This document shows positions 7,237 to 14,843 of a stretch of 35,150 nucleotides of DNA, piece after piece; position 1 is the stretch's first letter, and each line of letters opens with the position of its first letter. Source of the stretch: Conexibacter sp. (GTDB taxonomy: Bacteria; Actinomycetota; Thermoleophilia; Solirubrobacterales; Solirubrobacteraceae); contig JAOPZA010000135.1 in assembly GCA_025964325.1 (NCBI GenBank), positions 1 to 35,150 on the forward strand, written 5' to 3'. Both the position numbers and the translations under genes were made by a program. A model generated the notes under the pieces. It saw nothing but the letters and a program-made list of their open reading frames with translations, ran no database searches and was not told the DNA's origin.

Positions 7237-8469
7237 TCATCCCTCGAGCGCGTTGAAGATCCGCAGCCAGTCGCGCAGCAGCCGCGGCATCAGGAAGTTC
7301 CGGCGCACGTGCTCCTTGCCGGCGCGGCCGAGCCGGCGGCCGAGCGTCGGGTCGGAGAGGATCTCGATCGTGCGCTGCGCGGTCTCCTCGACGGTCGAGA
7401 CGAGGTATCCGGAGACGCCGTCCTCGACCTGCAGCGGGATCCCGCCGACGTTCCCGCCGATGAACGGCCGCGCCTTCCAGATCGCCTCGGAAACGGTCAA
7501 ACCGAAGCCCTCGCGCGTCGACTTCTGGATCAGCACGTCGGCATGCGACTGGAACGCGTTGACCTCGATCGCGCCGACGTTGTTGAAGTTGTTGAGGATG
7601 TGGATGTCCGGGTCGCGCTCGGCGTGCGCGACCGTCGCGTTGAAGAAGTCCCAGCCCTCGGGGTCGTCGGTCGCCATCGAGCCGACGAGCGCGAGCTGCA
7701 CCTCGGGCATCCGCTCCTTCACGATCCGGTACGCGTCGATCACGCCGAGCGGGTCCTTCCACGGGTCGAAGCGCGACACCTGGCACATCAGCGGCCGGTC
7801 GACGTCGATCCCGAACTGCTCGCAGATGTAGACCGAGTCCTCCGGCGAGAACGCCATGTTCTTCGGCGCCAGCGGGTCGATCGCCGGCGGCACGATGTTG
7901 ATCGCCCCCTCCATCCCGGCCGGGACGTACTGCTGCATGTGGAAGACCGAGGCCGGATACGTCTGGATGTACGGCAGCAGCTTCTCGATCGTGCGCGGGT
8001 TCGGCGTCGAGAGGTCGATGTGGCAGCGCCAGATCCAGTGCTTCGACTTCTCCGGCGCGAGCGTGTGCATCGCGGCCGGCTGCGGGTCGTGGACCACGAC
8101 GTGGTCCCAGCCGCCCTGCAGCTCTCTCGCGTTCATCTCGTTGTATCGGCGCCAGGAGTCCCATTGCTCGTCCGTCAGATCCTGAGGGTTCCCCTGAAGT
8201 GCATTGTGCATCACCTTCGTCGCGTTGAAGAACTCCTCGCGACCGTAGATCACGTGCCACTCGACGTCGAGCCCGACGTCCTTCATCAACGGCACCATCG
8301 TGTAGAGGATCTCCGAGACGCCGCCGCCGAAGGCGGTCGCCGAGAGATGCAGCACGCGCCGGCCCTCGAGCGGCGCCGCCAGCTCGCGGATCTCGTCGAT
8401 CAACGAACGTCCGACGATGCTCGCGTAGTCGGAGAGGAACTTGTGGCCGACGGCAACGGGCTGCAGCAT
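7237..8469 (-). CDS. treT: Trehalose-forming GT4 glycosyltransferase, TreT type
   Basis: TreT enzymes join NDP-glucose to free glucose to give trehalose in one reversible step. The 410-residue protein has the GT-B fold layout. The N-terminal domain contains the glycine loop LHLSATAFGGGVSEILYTMVPL and WHVIYGREEFF, typical of this subfamily. Then come DPQPAAM, HWIWRCHIDLSTPNP and FHMQQYVPAGM, followed by the C-terminal donor domain with SRFDPWKDPLGVI. The EX7E element is EGFGLTVSE in STREGFGLTVSEAIWKARPFIG. Length matches archaeal and Rubrobacter TreT. It is 90 bp downstream of the HtrA gene and 4 bp upstream of otsA. I assign trehalose synthesis on family resemblance; acceptor use has not been shown here. 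Confidence 0.85.
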   Translation of the reverse strand: MLQPVAVGHKFLSDYASIVGRSLIDEIRELAAPLEGRRVLHLSATAFGGGVSEILYTMVPLMKDVGLDVEWHVIYGREEFFNATKVMHNALQGNPQDLTDEQWDSWRRYNEMNARELQGGWDHVVVHDPQPAAMHTLAPEKSKHWIWRCHIDLSTPNPRTIEKLLPYIQTYPASVFHMQQYVPAGMEGAINIVPPAIDPLAPKNMAFSPEDSVYICEQFGIDVDRPLMCQVSRFDPWKDPLGVIDAYRIVKERMPEVQLALVGSMATDDPEGWDFFNATVAHAERDPDIHILNNFNNVGAIEVNAFQSHADVLIQKSTREGFGLTVSEAIWKARPFIGGNVGGIPLQVEDGVSGYLVSTVEETAQRTIEILSDPTLGRRLGRAGKEHVRRNFLMPRLLRDWLRIFNALEG

Positions 8470-8559
8470 GATGTGGGAACTCTCGGACGGGGATCGCAGG
8501 GCGCTGATCGCGGAGCGCGCGGACCATAGCGGATCGCCTGGCCGGCGCGGACGGCTGGT

Positions 8560-9768
8560 CTAGCCGGGCCGCGAGCCGAGCTGGACGGGGATCTGACGGG
8601 GCGTCCCGTCGCGGTAGACGAGCAGCGTCACCGTCGCCCCGGGCGTGCGGTCCTGGATCGCCGTCGCGAGGTCGTAGTCGCGCGTCAGCTGGCGCCCGTC
8701 CACCTTCGCGACGACGTCGCCGCCGAGGTCGATCTGCGAGGCCTGGAACGTCACGCCTCTTCTCGTCGGCCCGTGCAGGCCGGCTCTCGCGGCCGGGCTG
8801 TCGGCCGAGATCAGCTGGACGAGCGCGCCCTGTCCGACGGGCAGGTTGAAGGCCTCCGCGAGCTGGGGGTAGATCGAGACGGTCTGCACGCCGAGGTAGG
8901 CGTAGTCGACCGAGCCCTTCTCGCGCAGCTGCCCGAGCGAGCGCTTCACGGTGTCGGCCGGGATCGCGAAGCCGACGCCCTCGCCGCCACCGCCGGTCGA
9001 CTGGATCTGCGCGTTGATGCCGATCACGCGGCCGCGGGCGTCGACGAGCGGGCCGCCCGAGTTGCCGTGGTTGATCGCGGCGTCGGTCTGGATCGCGCCC
9101 TGGATCGCGAATGCGCTGCCGCTGCTGCTGCCGCCGGAGTTGAGCGAGTCGATCGAGCGGTTCGTCGCCGAGATGACGCCGACCGAGAGCGACTGCGGCT
9201 CGCCGAACGGGCTCCCGATCGCGGCGACCGGCGTGCCGACGACGAGGCCGCGGTTGGTGCCGATCGTCAGCGGGCGCAGCGTCAGGCCGGCGGGGGCGAC
9301 CTTGATCAGCGCGACGTCGGCGTTGAGGTCGGTGCCGACGATCGTCGCCGGCACCTGGTTGCCGTCGCCGAACTGCACGTAGACGGACTTCGCCCGCTTC
9401 GCTCTCGTGCCCGTGCCGTTGGAGACGACGTGCGCGTTCGTGACGATCTGGCCGTCGCTGGAGACGACGAAGCCGGAGCCGAGGCCCTCGCTCGCTGGAT
9501 GGCCGGCGGGGGTCCCGGCGGGCGCGTCGAAGACGCTCACGACCGTCACGACGCCCTCTGCGTCACGGGCGTAGAGCGCGCTCGCGTCGAAGCCGCCCTG
9601 GCCCTGCTGCTCGACGACCTCGACGCGCGTCGTCGCGGTGCGCGTCACGCCCACGTCGCTGCGCGTGCCGCCGTCGCCGGCGAGCCCGCCGCTCGAGCTC
9701 CCGCCGCAGCCGGCGGCGGCCAGCGCCAGCGCGACGGTGACGCCGCCGATCGCCGCTCTCGCTCTCAT
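8560..9768 (-). CDS. HtrA/DegP-like serine protease lipoprotein with PDZ domain
   Basis: This is a secreted quality-control protease anchored as a lipoprotein. From the ATG at 9768 the product is 402 residues: a signal peptide ending in the lipobox AAAGC (Cys21), a Gly/Ser-rich spacer, and a trypsin-like domain. The catalytic triad is visible as His113 (TNAHVV), Asp151 (LNADVALIKV) and Ser237 (GNSGGP). A PDZ domain follows from about residue 290 (YLGVQTVSI, PAARAGL, GGDVVAKVDGRQL). The frame is open further upstream, but the extra codons fall in a repeat and lack coding character. The gene directly follows a two-component pair, the same order as mprA-mprB-pepD of mycobacteria, suggesting an envelope-stress protease. 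The start codon and its ribosome-binding site (GGAAGG) lie in a duplicated 80-bp unit. Confidence 0.92.
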   Translation of the reverse strand: MRARAAIGGVTVALALAAAGCGGSSSGGLAGDGGTRSDVGVTRTATTRVEVVEQQGQGGFDASALYARDAEGVVTVVSVFDAPAGTPAGHPASEGLGSGFVVSSDGQIVTNAHVVSNGTGTRAKRAKSVYVQFGDGNQVPATIVGTDLNADVALIKVAPAGLTLRPLTIGTNRGLVVGTPVAAIGSPFGEPQSLSVGVISATNRSIDSLNSGGSSSGSAFAIQGAIQTDAAINHGNSGGPLVDARGRVIGINAQIQSTGGGGEGVGFAIPADTVKRSLGQLREKGSVDYAYLGVQTVSIYPQLAEAFNLPVGQGALVQLISADSPAARAGLHGPTRRGVTFQASQIDLGGDVVAKVDGRQLTRDYDLATAIQDRTPGATVTLLVYRDGTPRQIPVQLGSRPG

Positions 9769-9932
9769 GGGGTCGCCTTCCACGCGCGCGAGCGAGCCTC
9801 TGGCGAGCTCTCGCCCCGAAGGCGAGGCCTCTGGCCGAGTCCTGTGGGGTCGCTCATGGGGTCGCCTTCCACGCGCGCGAGCGAGCCTCTGGCGAGCTCT
9901 CGCCCCGGAGGCGAGGCCCCTGGCCGAGTCCT
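9764..9932. repeat. Two 80-bp direct repeats, 89-bp period, at the kinase/protease junction
   Basis: Copy 1 (9764-9843) and copy 2 (9853-9932) match at 78 of 80 positions by eye, with a 9-bp unrepeated piece between them. On the minus strand each copy contains the coding tail of a reading frame, a ribosome-binding site (GGAAGG) and an ATGA stop/start overlap. Copy 2 supplies the last 25 or so codons and the stop of the sensor kinase; copy 1 supplies the start of the protease gene. The two mismatches argue against an assembly artefact. Confidence 0.95.
9765..9857 (-). CDS. 30-residue mini-ORF bridging kinase and protease genes
   Basis: The ORF starts at the ATG at 9857, which overlaps the kinase TGA as ATGA. 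It ends with a TGA at 9767-9765 that overlaps the protease ATG, again as ATGA. The peptide starts MSDPTGLGQRPRLRGE and ends RAWKATP. From GLGQ onward it matches the kinase C-terminus at all but one residue, because both are encoded by the two copies of the repeat. A GGAAGG ribosome-binding site precedes its start. It probably arose by the tandem duplication and may keep ribosomes moving from kinase to protease. Whether the peptide itself does anything is unknown; it may be only a coupling ORF. Confidence 0.5.
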   Translation of the reverse strand: MSDPTGLGQRPRLRGESSPEARSRAWKATP

Positions 9933-11341
9933 TCGGCAAGCTCCAACGTGAAGACGGTGCGGCCGGGGCGCGACTCGACGCCGAGGCGGCCGTTCATGCG
10001 CTCCGCCAGCTCGCTCGCGATCGCCAGACCGAGGCCCGAGCCCTGTGCGTCGTCGGAGGTGTAGAAGGGCTCGAAGATCCGCGACAGCGACGCGCGCTCG
10101 ATGCCGGAGCCGTGGTCGGCGACGGCCAGCCGGGCGAAGCCGTCGTCGCGCGTGGCCGAGACGATCACGTCGGTGCCGGGCGTCGTGTGGGTGAGCGCGT
10201 TGTCGATCAGGATTCGCATGATCTGTGCCACCCGGACAGGATCGCAGAGCGCCTCCACCGGCCGGCTTGCGAGTCGCACCTCGAGCCGCGAGTCGTGCTG
10301 CGCGAGCACCGGCTCGAACTCGGAGGAGACCGAGCGGGCGAGCTCGGAGAGGTCGACGGGCTCGGGCCGCAGCTCGAGCGAGCCGGACTCCAGGCGCGAC
10401 AGGTCGAGCAGGTCGACCGACAGCTTGCGCAGCCGCTCGACCTGCTGGCGCACCTGCGCGAGGAAGCGCCGCCGCGTCTCCTCGTCGAGCTCCTCGTCCT
10501 CCAGCAGCTCGACGAAGCCGCCGAGCGAGAAGAGCGGCGTGCGCAGCTCGTGCGAGGCGGTCGCGATGAACTGCTTGCGGGCGCGGTCGAACTGCGCGAG
10601 CTGGGCCTGCATGTCGTTGAAGGCGACCGCCAGCTGGCCCAGCTCGTCGTCGGAGTCGACCGGGATCGGCGTCGAGAAGTCGCCGGCCGCGACCTGCTCG
10701 GCCGCCTTCTCGAGCCGCTTCACGCGCTGGGAGATCGCGCGGGCGCTGAACCAGCCGGCGAGCACGGCGATCACGAGCGCGATCGCGCCGGCGATCAGGA
10801 TCTGCTTGCGGATCACGGCGACGTTGCGCTCGACGTCGGCCATCGGCGTCGAGAAGACGGCGACGTAGCCCAGCTCGCCCTTGACGCGCAGCGGGATCGC
10901 GACCTCCGCGACCGGGCCCTCGGCGCTCGACTCGGAGCCGCTCGCGGTGCGGGCGGTGCGGGCGGCGTCGGTCGCGGTCGGGAAGAAGAGCGGGTTCGCG
11001 GTCGCCGAGTCGGCCGCCGGGTCGGTCGGGTCGAGCTGCGGCTCCCCGCCGGAGCGCGGCACGCGCAGCAGCGTGACGCGCGCGTTGGCGCGGTCGCTGA
11101 CGCGCGCGACGGTCCGCTTCAGCTGCTTGTCGGGCTCGAACGTGACGGCGACGGCGGTGCGGATCGGCGCGATGCCGTTGACCGCCGTCGCCTGCAGCGA
11201 GCGCAGCTTCTCCGCCCGCAGGCGCGACTGCAGCTGCGGCGCGAGGTAGAGGTAGAGCGCGGCGATCGCGGCGGCCGTGATCGCGAAGAAGAGGAACGCC
11301 AGCCGGTTGCGCAGCGAGCGCAGGGCGAGCGACCTCCGCAC
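9854..11341 (-). CDS. Sensor histidine kinase, MprB/envelope-stress type
   Basis: This membrane sensor kinase is the partner of the response regulator just upstream. The GTG at 11341, 13 bp after the regulator stop, gives 495 residues. TM helix 1 is at about 14-33 (LAFLFFAITAAAIAALYLYL) and an extracytoplasmic domain spans about 34-175. TM helix 2 is at about 181-197, then HAMP (to about 250). The dimerisation helix has the phospho-accepting His264 in FIATASHELRTPL. The ATPase domain has an N-box (IDNALTH), G1 (DHGSGIE), F-box (IFEPFYT) and G2 (GSGLGLAI). The last 25 residues, after GRTVFTLELA, are a tail encoded by the local repeat and probably not part of the ancestral kinase domain. The signal sensed is unknown. 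Confidence 0.93.
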   Translation of the reverse strand: MRRSLALRSLRNRLAFLFFAITAAAIAALYLYLAPQLQSRLRAEKLRSLQATAVNGIAPIRTAVAVTFEPDKQLKRTVARVSDRANARVTLLRVPRSGGEPQLDPTDPAADSATANPLFFPTATDAARTARTASGSESSAEGPVAEVAIPLRVKGELGYVAVFSTPMADVERNVAVIRKQILIAGAIALVIAVLAGWFSARAISQRVKRLEKAAEQVAAGDFSTPIPVDSDDELGQLAVAFNDMQAQLAQFDRARKQFIATASHELRTPLFSLGGFVELLEDEELDEETRRRFLAQVRQQVERLRKLSVDLLDLSRLESGSLELRPEPVDLSELARSVSSEFEPVLAQHDSRLEVRLASRPVEALCDPVRVAQIMRILIDNALTHTTPGTDVIVSATRDDGFARLAVADHGSGIERASLSRIFEPFYTSDDAQGSGLGLAIASELAERMNGRLGVESRPGRTVFTLELAEGLGQGPRLRGESSPEARSRAWKATP

Positions 11342-11354
11342 GCGGCTCGCCGCG

Positions 11355-12062
11355 CTAGGCGTCCGTGTCGCGGAAGCGATAGCCGACGCCGCGGACGGTG
11401 AAGAGGTACTCCGGGTCCTTCGGATCACGTTCGATCTTCTCGCGCAGATGGCGGATGTGGACGTCGATCGTCCGCGGGTCGCGGTAGGCCGAGTCGCCCC
11501 AGACGTGCGCGAGCAGCATGTCGCGCGTGTAGACGCGGCCAGGGCTGCGGGCGAGCGTGAGCAGGATCTCGAACTCGACGAACGTGGTCGTGATCGCGTC
11601 GCCGTGGAGCCAGACGGCGCGCTTGTCGGGGTCGATCCGCAGCTCGTGGTGCTCGAGCGCGTCGCCGTCGTCGTCGGCCGTGCGCGACAGCTCCGAGCGG
11701 CGCAGGGCCGCCTTCACGCGGCTGCGGAACTCGCGCATCGAGAACGGCTTGGTGATGTAGTCGTCGGCGCCGATCTCGAGCCCGACGACCTTGTCGATCT
11801 CCTCCGACTTCGCCGTCAGCATGATGATCGGGACGGCGCTGCGGCTGCGCAGCCGGCGGCAGACCTCGAGCCCGTCGAGCTTCGGCAGCATCACGTCGAG
11901 CACGACGAGGTCGAACGGCCGCTCGTCGAAGCGCTCGAGCGCCTCGCGCCCGTCGGTCGCCTGCACGACCTCGTAGCCGTCCTTGCGCAGGGGATAGGAG
12001 AGCAGGGTCTGAATCGACTGCTCGTCGTCGACCAGCAGGATGCGGGTGGAGCGATCGCTCAT
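11355..12062 (-). CDS. OmpR/PhoB-family response regulator
   Basis: This transcription factor is phosphorylated by the neighbouring kinase. From the ATG at 12062 the product is 235 residues. The receiver domain has the acidic pair Asp12-Asp13 (LLVDDE), phospho-acceptor Asp56 (LVVLDVMLP), the conserved Thr (IIMLTAKS) and Lys (YITKPF). The C-terminal winged helix has TFVEFEILLTLARSPGRVYTR and ends in TIDVHIRHLREKIE and VRGVGYRF, the standard OmpR-type recognition region. A longer open frame exists upstream but is Arg-rich antisense sequence. The regulator heads the run that includes kinase, protease, treT and otsA, so it may control all of them; its binding site could lie in the 98-bp divergent gap at 12063-12160. 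Confidence 0.95.
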   Translation of the reverse strand: MSDRSTRILLVDDEQSIQTLLSYPLRKDGYEVVQATDGREALERFDERPFDLVVLDVMLPKLDGLEVCRRLRSRSAVPIIMLTAKSEEIDKVVGLEIGADDYITKPFSMREFRSRVKAALRRSELSRTADDDGDALEHHELRIDPDKRAVWLHGDAITTTFVEFEILLTLARSPGRVYTRDMLLAHVWGDSAYRDPRTIDVHIRHLREKIERDPKDPEYLFTVRGVGYRFRDTDA

Positions 12063-12160
12063 GCGGTTCCGGGTGACGCCGTCGCGGGCAGGAAGAAGTT
12101 GAACATTAGTCCGGGAAGGCGCGCGCACAAAGCGGCTTCGTACGTGGATAACCTGCGTCC

Positions 12161-13915
12161 GTGCTCGATCCGCGGATCTATCGCGCCGCGTTCCTGCCGA
12201 TCCTCTTCGCGTTGGTCCTGGTCGGCTTCTCGCTGCGCGACCAGCCGCGGCCGCTCGCGACGACGCTCGCGCCGCAGGCGTTCGACGGAGCGCAGGCGTT
12301 CCAGCAGCTGAACGCGCTCGCGGCCGCATCGCCCGACCGTCAGCCGGGGTCGAGCGGCGACGGCCGCGTCGCCCAGACGGTCGCCGGCGTCCTCGCGGCC
12401 AACCACTTCCGCGTCGGCGTGCGGCGCTTCGACGGCGAGACCGCGCTCGGGACGCGCGCGCTGCAGACCGTGATCGGCGAGCGGATCGGGTTCTCCAGCC
12501 GCCGGATCCTCGTCGTCGCGCACCGCGATGCGCTCGGACGGGGCGCGCGCGCCGAGCTGTCGGGCACCGCGGCGCTGCTGGAGCTGGCACGCGTGCTCGG
12601 CGGCCGGACGCTCGGACGCACGCTCGTGCTCGCCTCGACGAGCGGCGGATCCGGTGGCGATGCCGGCGCGCTGCAGCTGGCGCGCCAGCTCGGCGGTCCC
12701 GTCGACGCCGTGCTCGTGCTCGGCGACGTCGCCGGCACCGAGACCGTGCGGCCGGTCGTCGTGCCGTGGTCCGGCAGCCAGTCGATCGCCCCGCTCGAGC
12801 TGCGGCGCACGGTCGAGTCGGCCGTGCGCAGCGAGGCCGGCGTGCGGCCGGGCGGCGACCGCATGGGCGTGCAGTTCACGCGCCTCGCGCTGCCGCTGAC
12901 GCTCGGCGAGCAGGGGCCGTTCGACGCACGCGGCATTCCCGCCGTGCTGCTGTCGGCGAGCGGCGAGCGGCCGCCGGCCGCGAGCCAGCCGGTCTCCGAG
13001 GCGCGCATCGACGCCTTCGGCCGCGCGGCGCTGCGCAGCATCAGCGCACTCGACGGCGGCCGCGACGTGCCGCGCGCGGAGCCCTACATCCTGATCCAGC
13101 ACAAGGTCCTGCCGGCCTGGCCGGTGCGGCTCCTGGTCGCGACGCTGATCCTGCCGGTGCTGCTGGCCGCGATCGACGCCTTCGCGCGCGTGCGCCGGCG
13201 TCGCCAGCCGGTCGTCGGCTGGCTCGGCTGGGTCGGCGCGTGCGCGCTCCCGTTCGTCCTCGCGACGCTCGTCGCGATCGCGCTGCCCGCCCTCGGCGTG
13301 CTCGACGCGACGCCGCCGCTGCCCGTGCCGGGCGGCGCGATCCCGCGCCAGGGCGGCGTGCTCGTCGCGATCCTCGTCGTGCTGCTGCTGGGCTGGTTCG
13401 TCGTGCGCCGGCTGCTGCTGCGCGTCGCCGGCATCGGCGGCGACCCGACCGGCCCGGGCGCGGCGGCCGCCGTCGTGCTGGTGCTGTGCGCGGTCGCGAT
13501 CGGGATCTGGATCGCGAACCCGTTCGCGGCGCTGCTGCTCGTCCCGGCGCTCCATCTCTGGCTGCTGGCGATCGCGCCCGAGGTGCGGCCGCGGCCGCTC
13601 TTCACCGTGCCGATGTTCGTCGTCGGGCTGCTGCCGCCGCTGCTGGTCGCCTTCGCCTACGCGCGCCAGTTCGGCCTCGACCCGCTCGAGCTCGCCTGGA
13701 CGGGCACGCTCCTCGTCGCCGGCGGGCAGGTGGGAATCGTCGCCGCGCTCGTCTGGAGCGTCGTGCTCGGCTGCAGCGCGGCGGTGCTCGTGATCGTCGT
13801 CCGCGGGCTGCGCCACGGACCGCCGGAGGAGCGCGTCGCGGTGACGGTCCGCGGACCCTCGTCCTACGCCGGCCCTGGATCGCTCGGCGGGACGGAATCC
13901 GCACTGCGGCGCTGA
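12161..13915 (+). CDS. Polytopic membrane protein with degenerate M28 peptidase-like domain
   Basis: The 584-residue product (GTG start at 12161) has one N-terminal TM helix (about 11-24). A soluble domain of about 270 residues resembles M28 aminopeptidases. The C-terminal half has several TM helices (from about residue 315). The M28-like strand VVAHRDA (His121, Asp123) and the SGTAALLELARVL helix are kept. The usual second metal site (DNxSG) reads AELSG, and the Glu-Glu pair of the TDGEE block is replaced by SGGSGGD. That makes it likely that the domain no longer binds two zinc ions or cleaves peptides. It is divergent from the response regulator and upstream of the sortase. Its role is unknown; a membrane-anchored binding protein is one possibility. 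Confidence 0.75.
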   Translation: MLDPRIYRAAFLPILFALVLVGFSLRDQPRPLATTLAPQAFDGAQAFQQLNALAAASPDRQPGSSGDGRVAQTVAGVLAANHFRVGVRRFDGETALGTRALQTVIGERIGFSSRRILVVAHRDALGRGARAELSGTAALLELARVLGGRTLGRTLVLASTSGGSGGDAGALQLARQLGGPVDAVLVLGDVAGTETVRPVVVPWSGSQSIAPLELRRTVESAVRSEAGVRPGGDRMGVQFTRLALPLTLGEQGPFDARGIPAVLLSASGERPPAASQPVSEARIDAFGRAALRSISALDGGRDVPRAEPYILIQHKVLPAWPVRLLVATLILPVLLAAIDAFARVRRRRQPVVGWLGWVGACALPFVLATLVAIALPALGVLDATPPLPVPGGAIPRQGGVLVAILVVLLLGWFVVRRLLLRVAGIGGDPTGPGAAAAVVLVLCAVAIGIWIANPFAALLLVPALHLWLLAIAPEVRPRPLFTVPMFVVGLLPPLLVAFAYARQFGLDPLELAWTGTLLVAGGQVGIVAALVWSVVLGCSAAVLVIVVRGLRHGPPEERVAVTVRGPSSYAGPGSLGGTESALRR

Positions 13916-13955
13916 GCGAAGCCTGGCGCTGCGCGCTCGTTTCGCTTGGCGGGCG

Positions 13956-13974
13956 TTCGGCCCAGGGGGCCGAA
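13956..13974 (+). terminator. Stem-loop after the M28-like gene
   Basis: A 7-bp stem (TTCGGCC with GGCCGAA) and 5-nt loop sit 41 bp after the stop codon in the 106-bp gap before the sortase. A second GC-rich foldback (CCCCCGGTTGGGGCGGGG) follows. There is no T-run. It may be a weak terminator or an intercistronic element. Confidence 0.4.
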
Positions 13975-14021
13975 ACCCCCGGTTGGGGCGGGGACGAGCG
14001 TTGCTGAGCGATACTTGACGG

Positions 14022-14699
14022 ATGCTGCGCGCCCTCCGAGCAGTCTCGACCGTGCTCATCGTCGCCGGCGCTCTGCTGCTCGCCGATGCCGGGGTGACGC
14101 TCGCGTGGCAGGAGCCCGTCTCGGCGCTGCTCGCGCGCGTGCAGCAGGACAAGCTCTCGGGCCAGCTCGGCACGATCGAGCGCGCGGCGCCGACGCCGCT
14201 GCAGGCGAAGGCGCTGAGATCGCTCGGGAGCGACCGGCGCAAGATCGCGTTCCTGGCGCGGGTCGCGCGTCGCACGGCGAAGACCGGCGAGCCGATCGGC
14301 CGGATCCGCATCCCCAAGATCGGCGCCGACTTCGTCGTCGTCCAGGGGACCGACAGCGCGAGCCTGCGCAAGGGGCCCGGCCACTATCCGGCGACGAGCT
14401 TCCCCGGGCTCGGCGCGACCGTCGCGATCGCCGGTCACCGCACGACGTATCTGGCGCCCTTCCGCAACGTCAACGAGCTGAAGCCGAACGACCAGATCGT
14501 GCTCGAGATGCCGTACGGACGCTTCACCTACGCGGTCGAGAAGACGCAGATCGTCCCGCCGACGCAGGTCTCGGTGACGCGGGACGTCGGCTACGAGCGC
14601 CTCGTGCTGTCGGCCTGCCACCCGCTCTACAGCGCCGCAAAGCGGATCATCGTGTTCGCGAGACTGCGCTCCGAACAGCCCCGCGGCGCCGCCCGCTGA
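14022..14699 (+). CDS. Sortase, class E-like
   Basis: Sortases cut surface proteins at an LPxTG-like motif and link them to the cell wall. The 225-residue protein has an N-terminal TM anchor (about residues 8-28), a spacer, and the sortase beta-barrel. Catalytic His139 is in IAGHRTTY, Cys199 in LVLSACHPLYS and Arg208 in AAKRIIVFARL. The conserved IGRIRIPKIG at 92-101 marks the fold. The Cys context (SACHP) and length point to class E, the housekeeping type in high-GC Actinobacteria, though class D cannot be excluded. No clear LPxTG or LAxTG substrate protein was recognised in the window. Confidence 0.93.
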   Translation: MLRALRAVSTVLIVAGALLLADAGVTLAWQEPVSALLARVQQDKLSGQLGTIERAAPTPLQAKALRSLGSDRRKIAFLARVARRTAKTGEPIGRIRIPKIGADFVVVQGTDSASLRKGPGHYPATSFPGLGATVAIAGHRTTYLAPFRNVNELKPNDQIVLEMPYGRFTYAVEKTQIVPPTQVSVTRDVGYERLVLSACHPLYSAAKRIIVFARLRSEQPRGAAR

Positions 14700-14711
14700 C
14701 GGGTGTCCATC

Positions 14712-14738
14712 GTTGGCGCATGTTGCTCATGCGCCAAC
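14712..14738. terminator. 11-bp perfect stem-loop between sortase and FlgM-like gene
   Basis: The arms GTTGGCGCATG (14712-14722) and CATGCGCCAAC (14728-14738) flank the 5-nt loop TTGCT, 13 bp after the sortase stop. It has no U-tract. It could be a terminator for the sortase transcript or, as DNA, an inverted-repeat operator for the small gene downstream. Confidence 0.55.
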
Positions 14739-14843
14739 CGAACGGGCCCGATAGCTCTCGTACAGCGACGGGCACGGTCATGCCGGGCGCCACCGTGGGG
14801 GGCGGTGGCGGCGGGTGATGCGGACCGCTCCCGCAGACCCATC

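Noticed and set aside
4752-7256. Long plus-strand open frame (834 codons) opposite rpsF and otsA
   Set aside because: Shadow of the minus-strand genes caused by the scarcity of stop codons in GC-rich DNA.
12059-14371. 770-codon minus-strand open frame opposite the M28-like gene
   Set aside because: Arg/Ala/Asp-rich composition without domains, while the plus strand gives TM helices and an M28-like fold.
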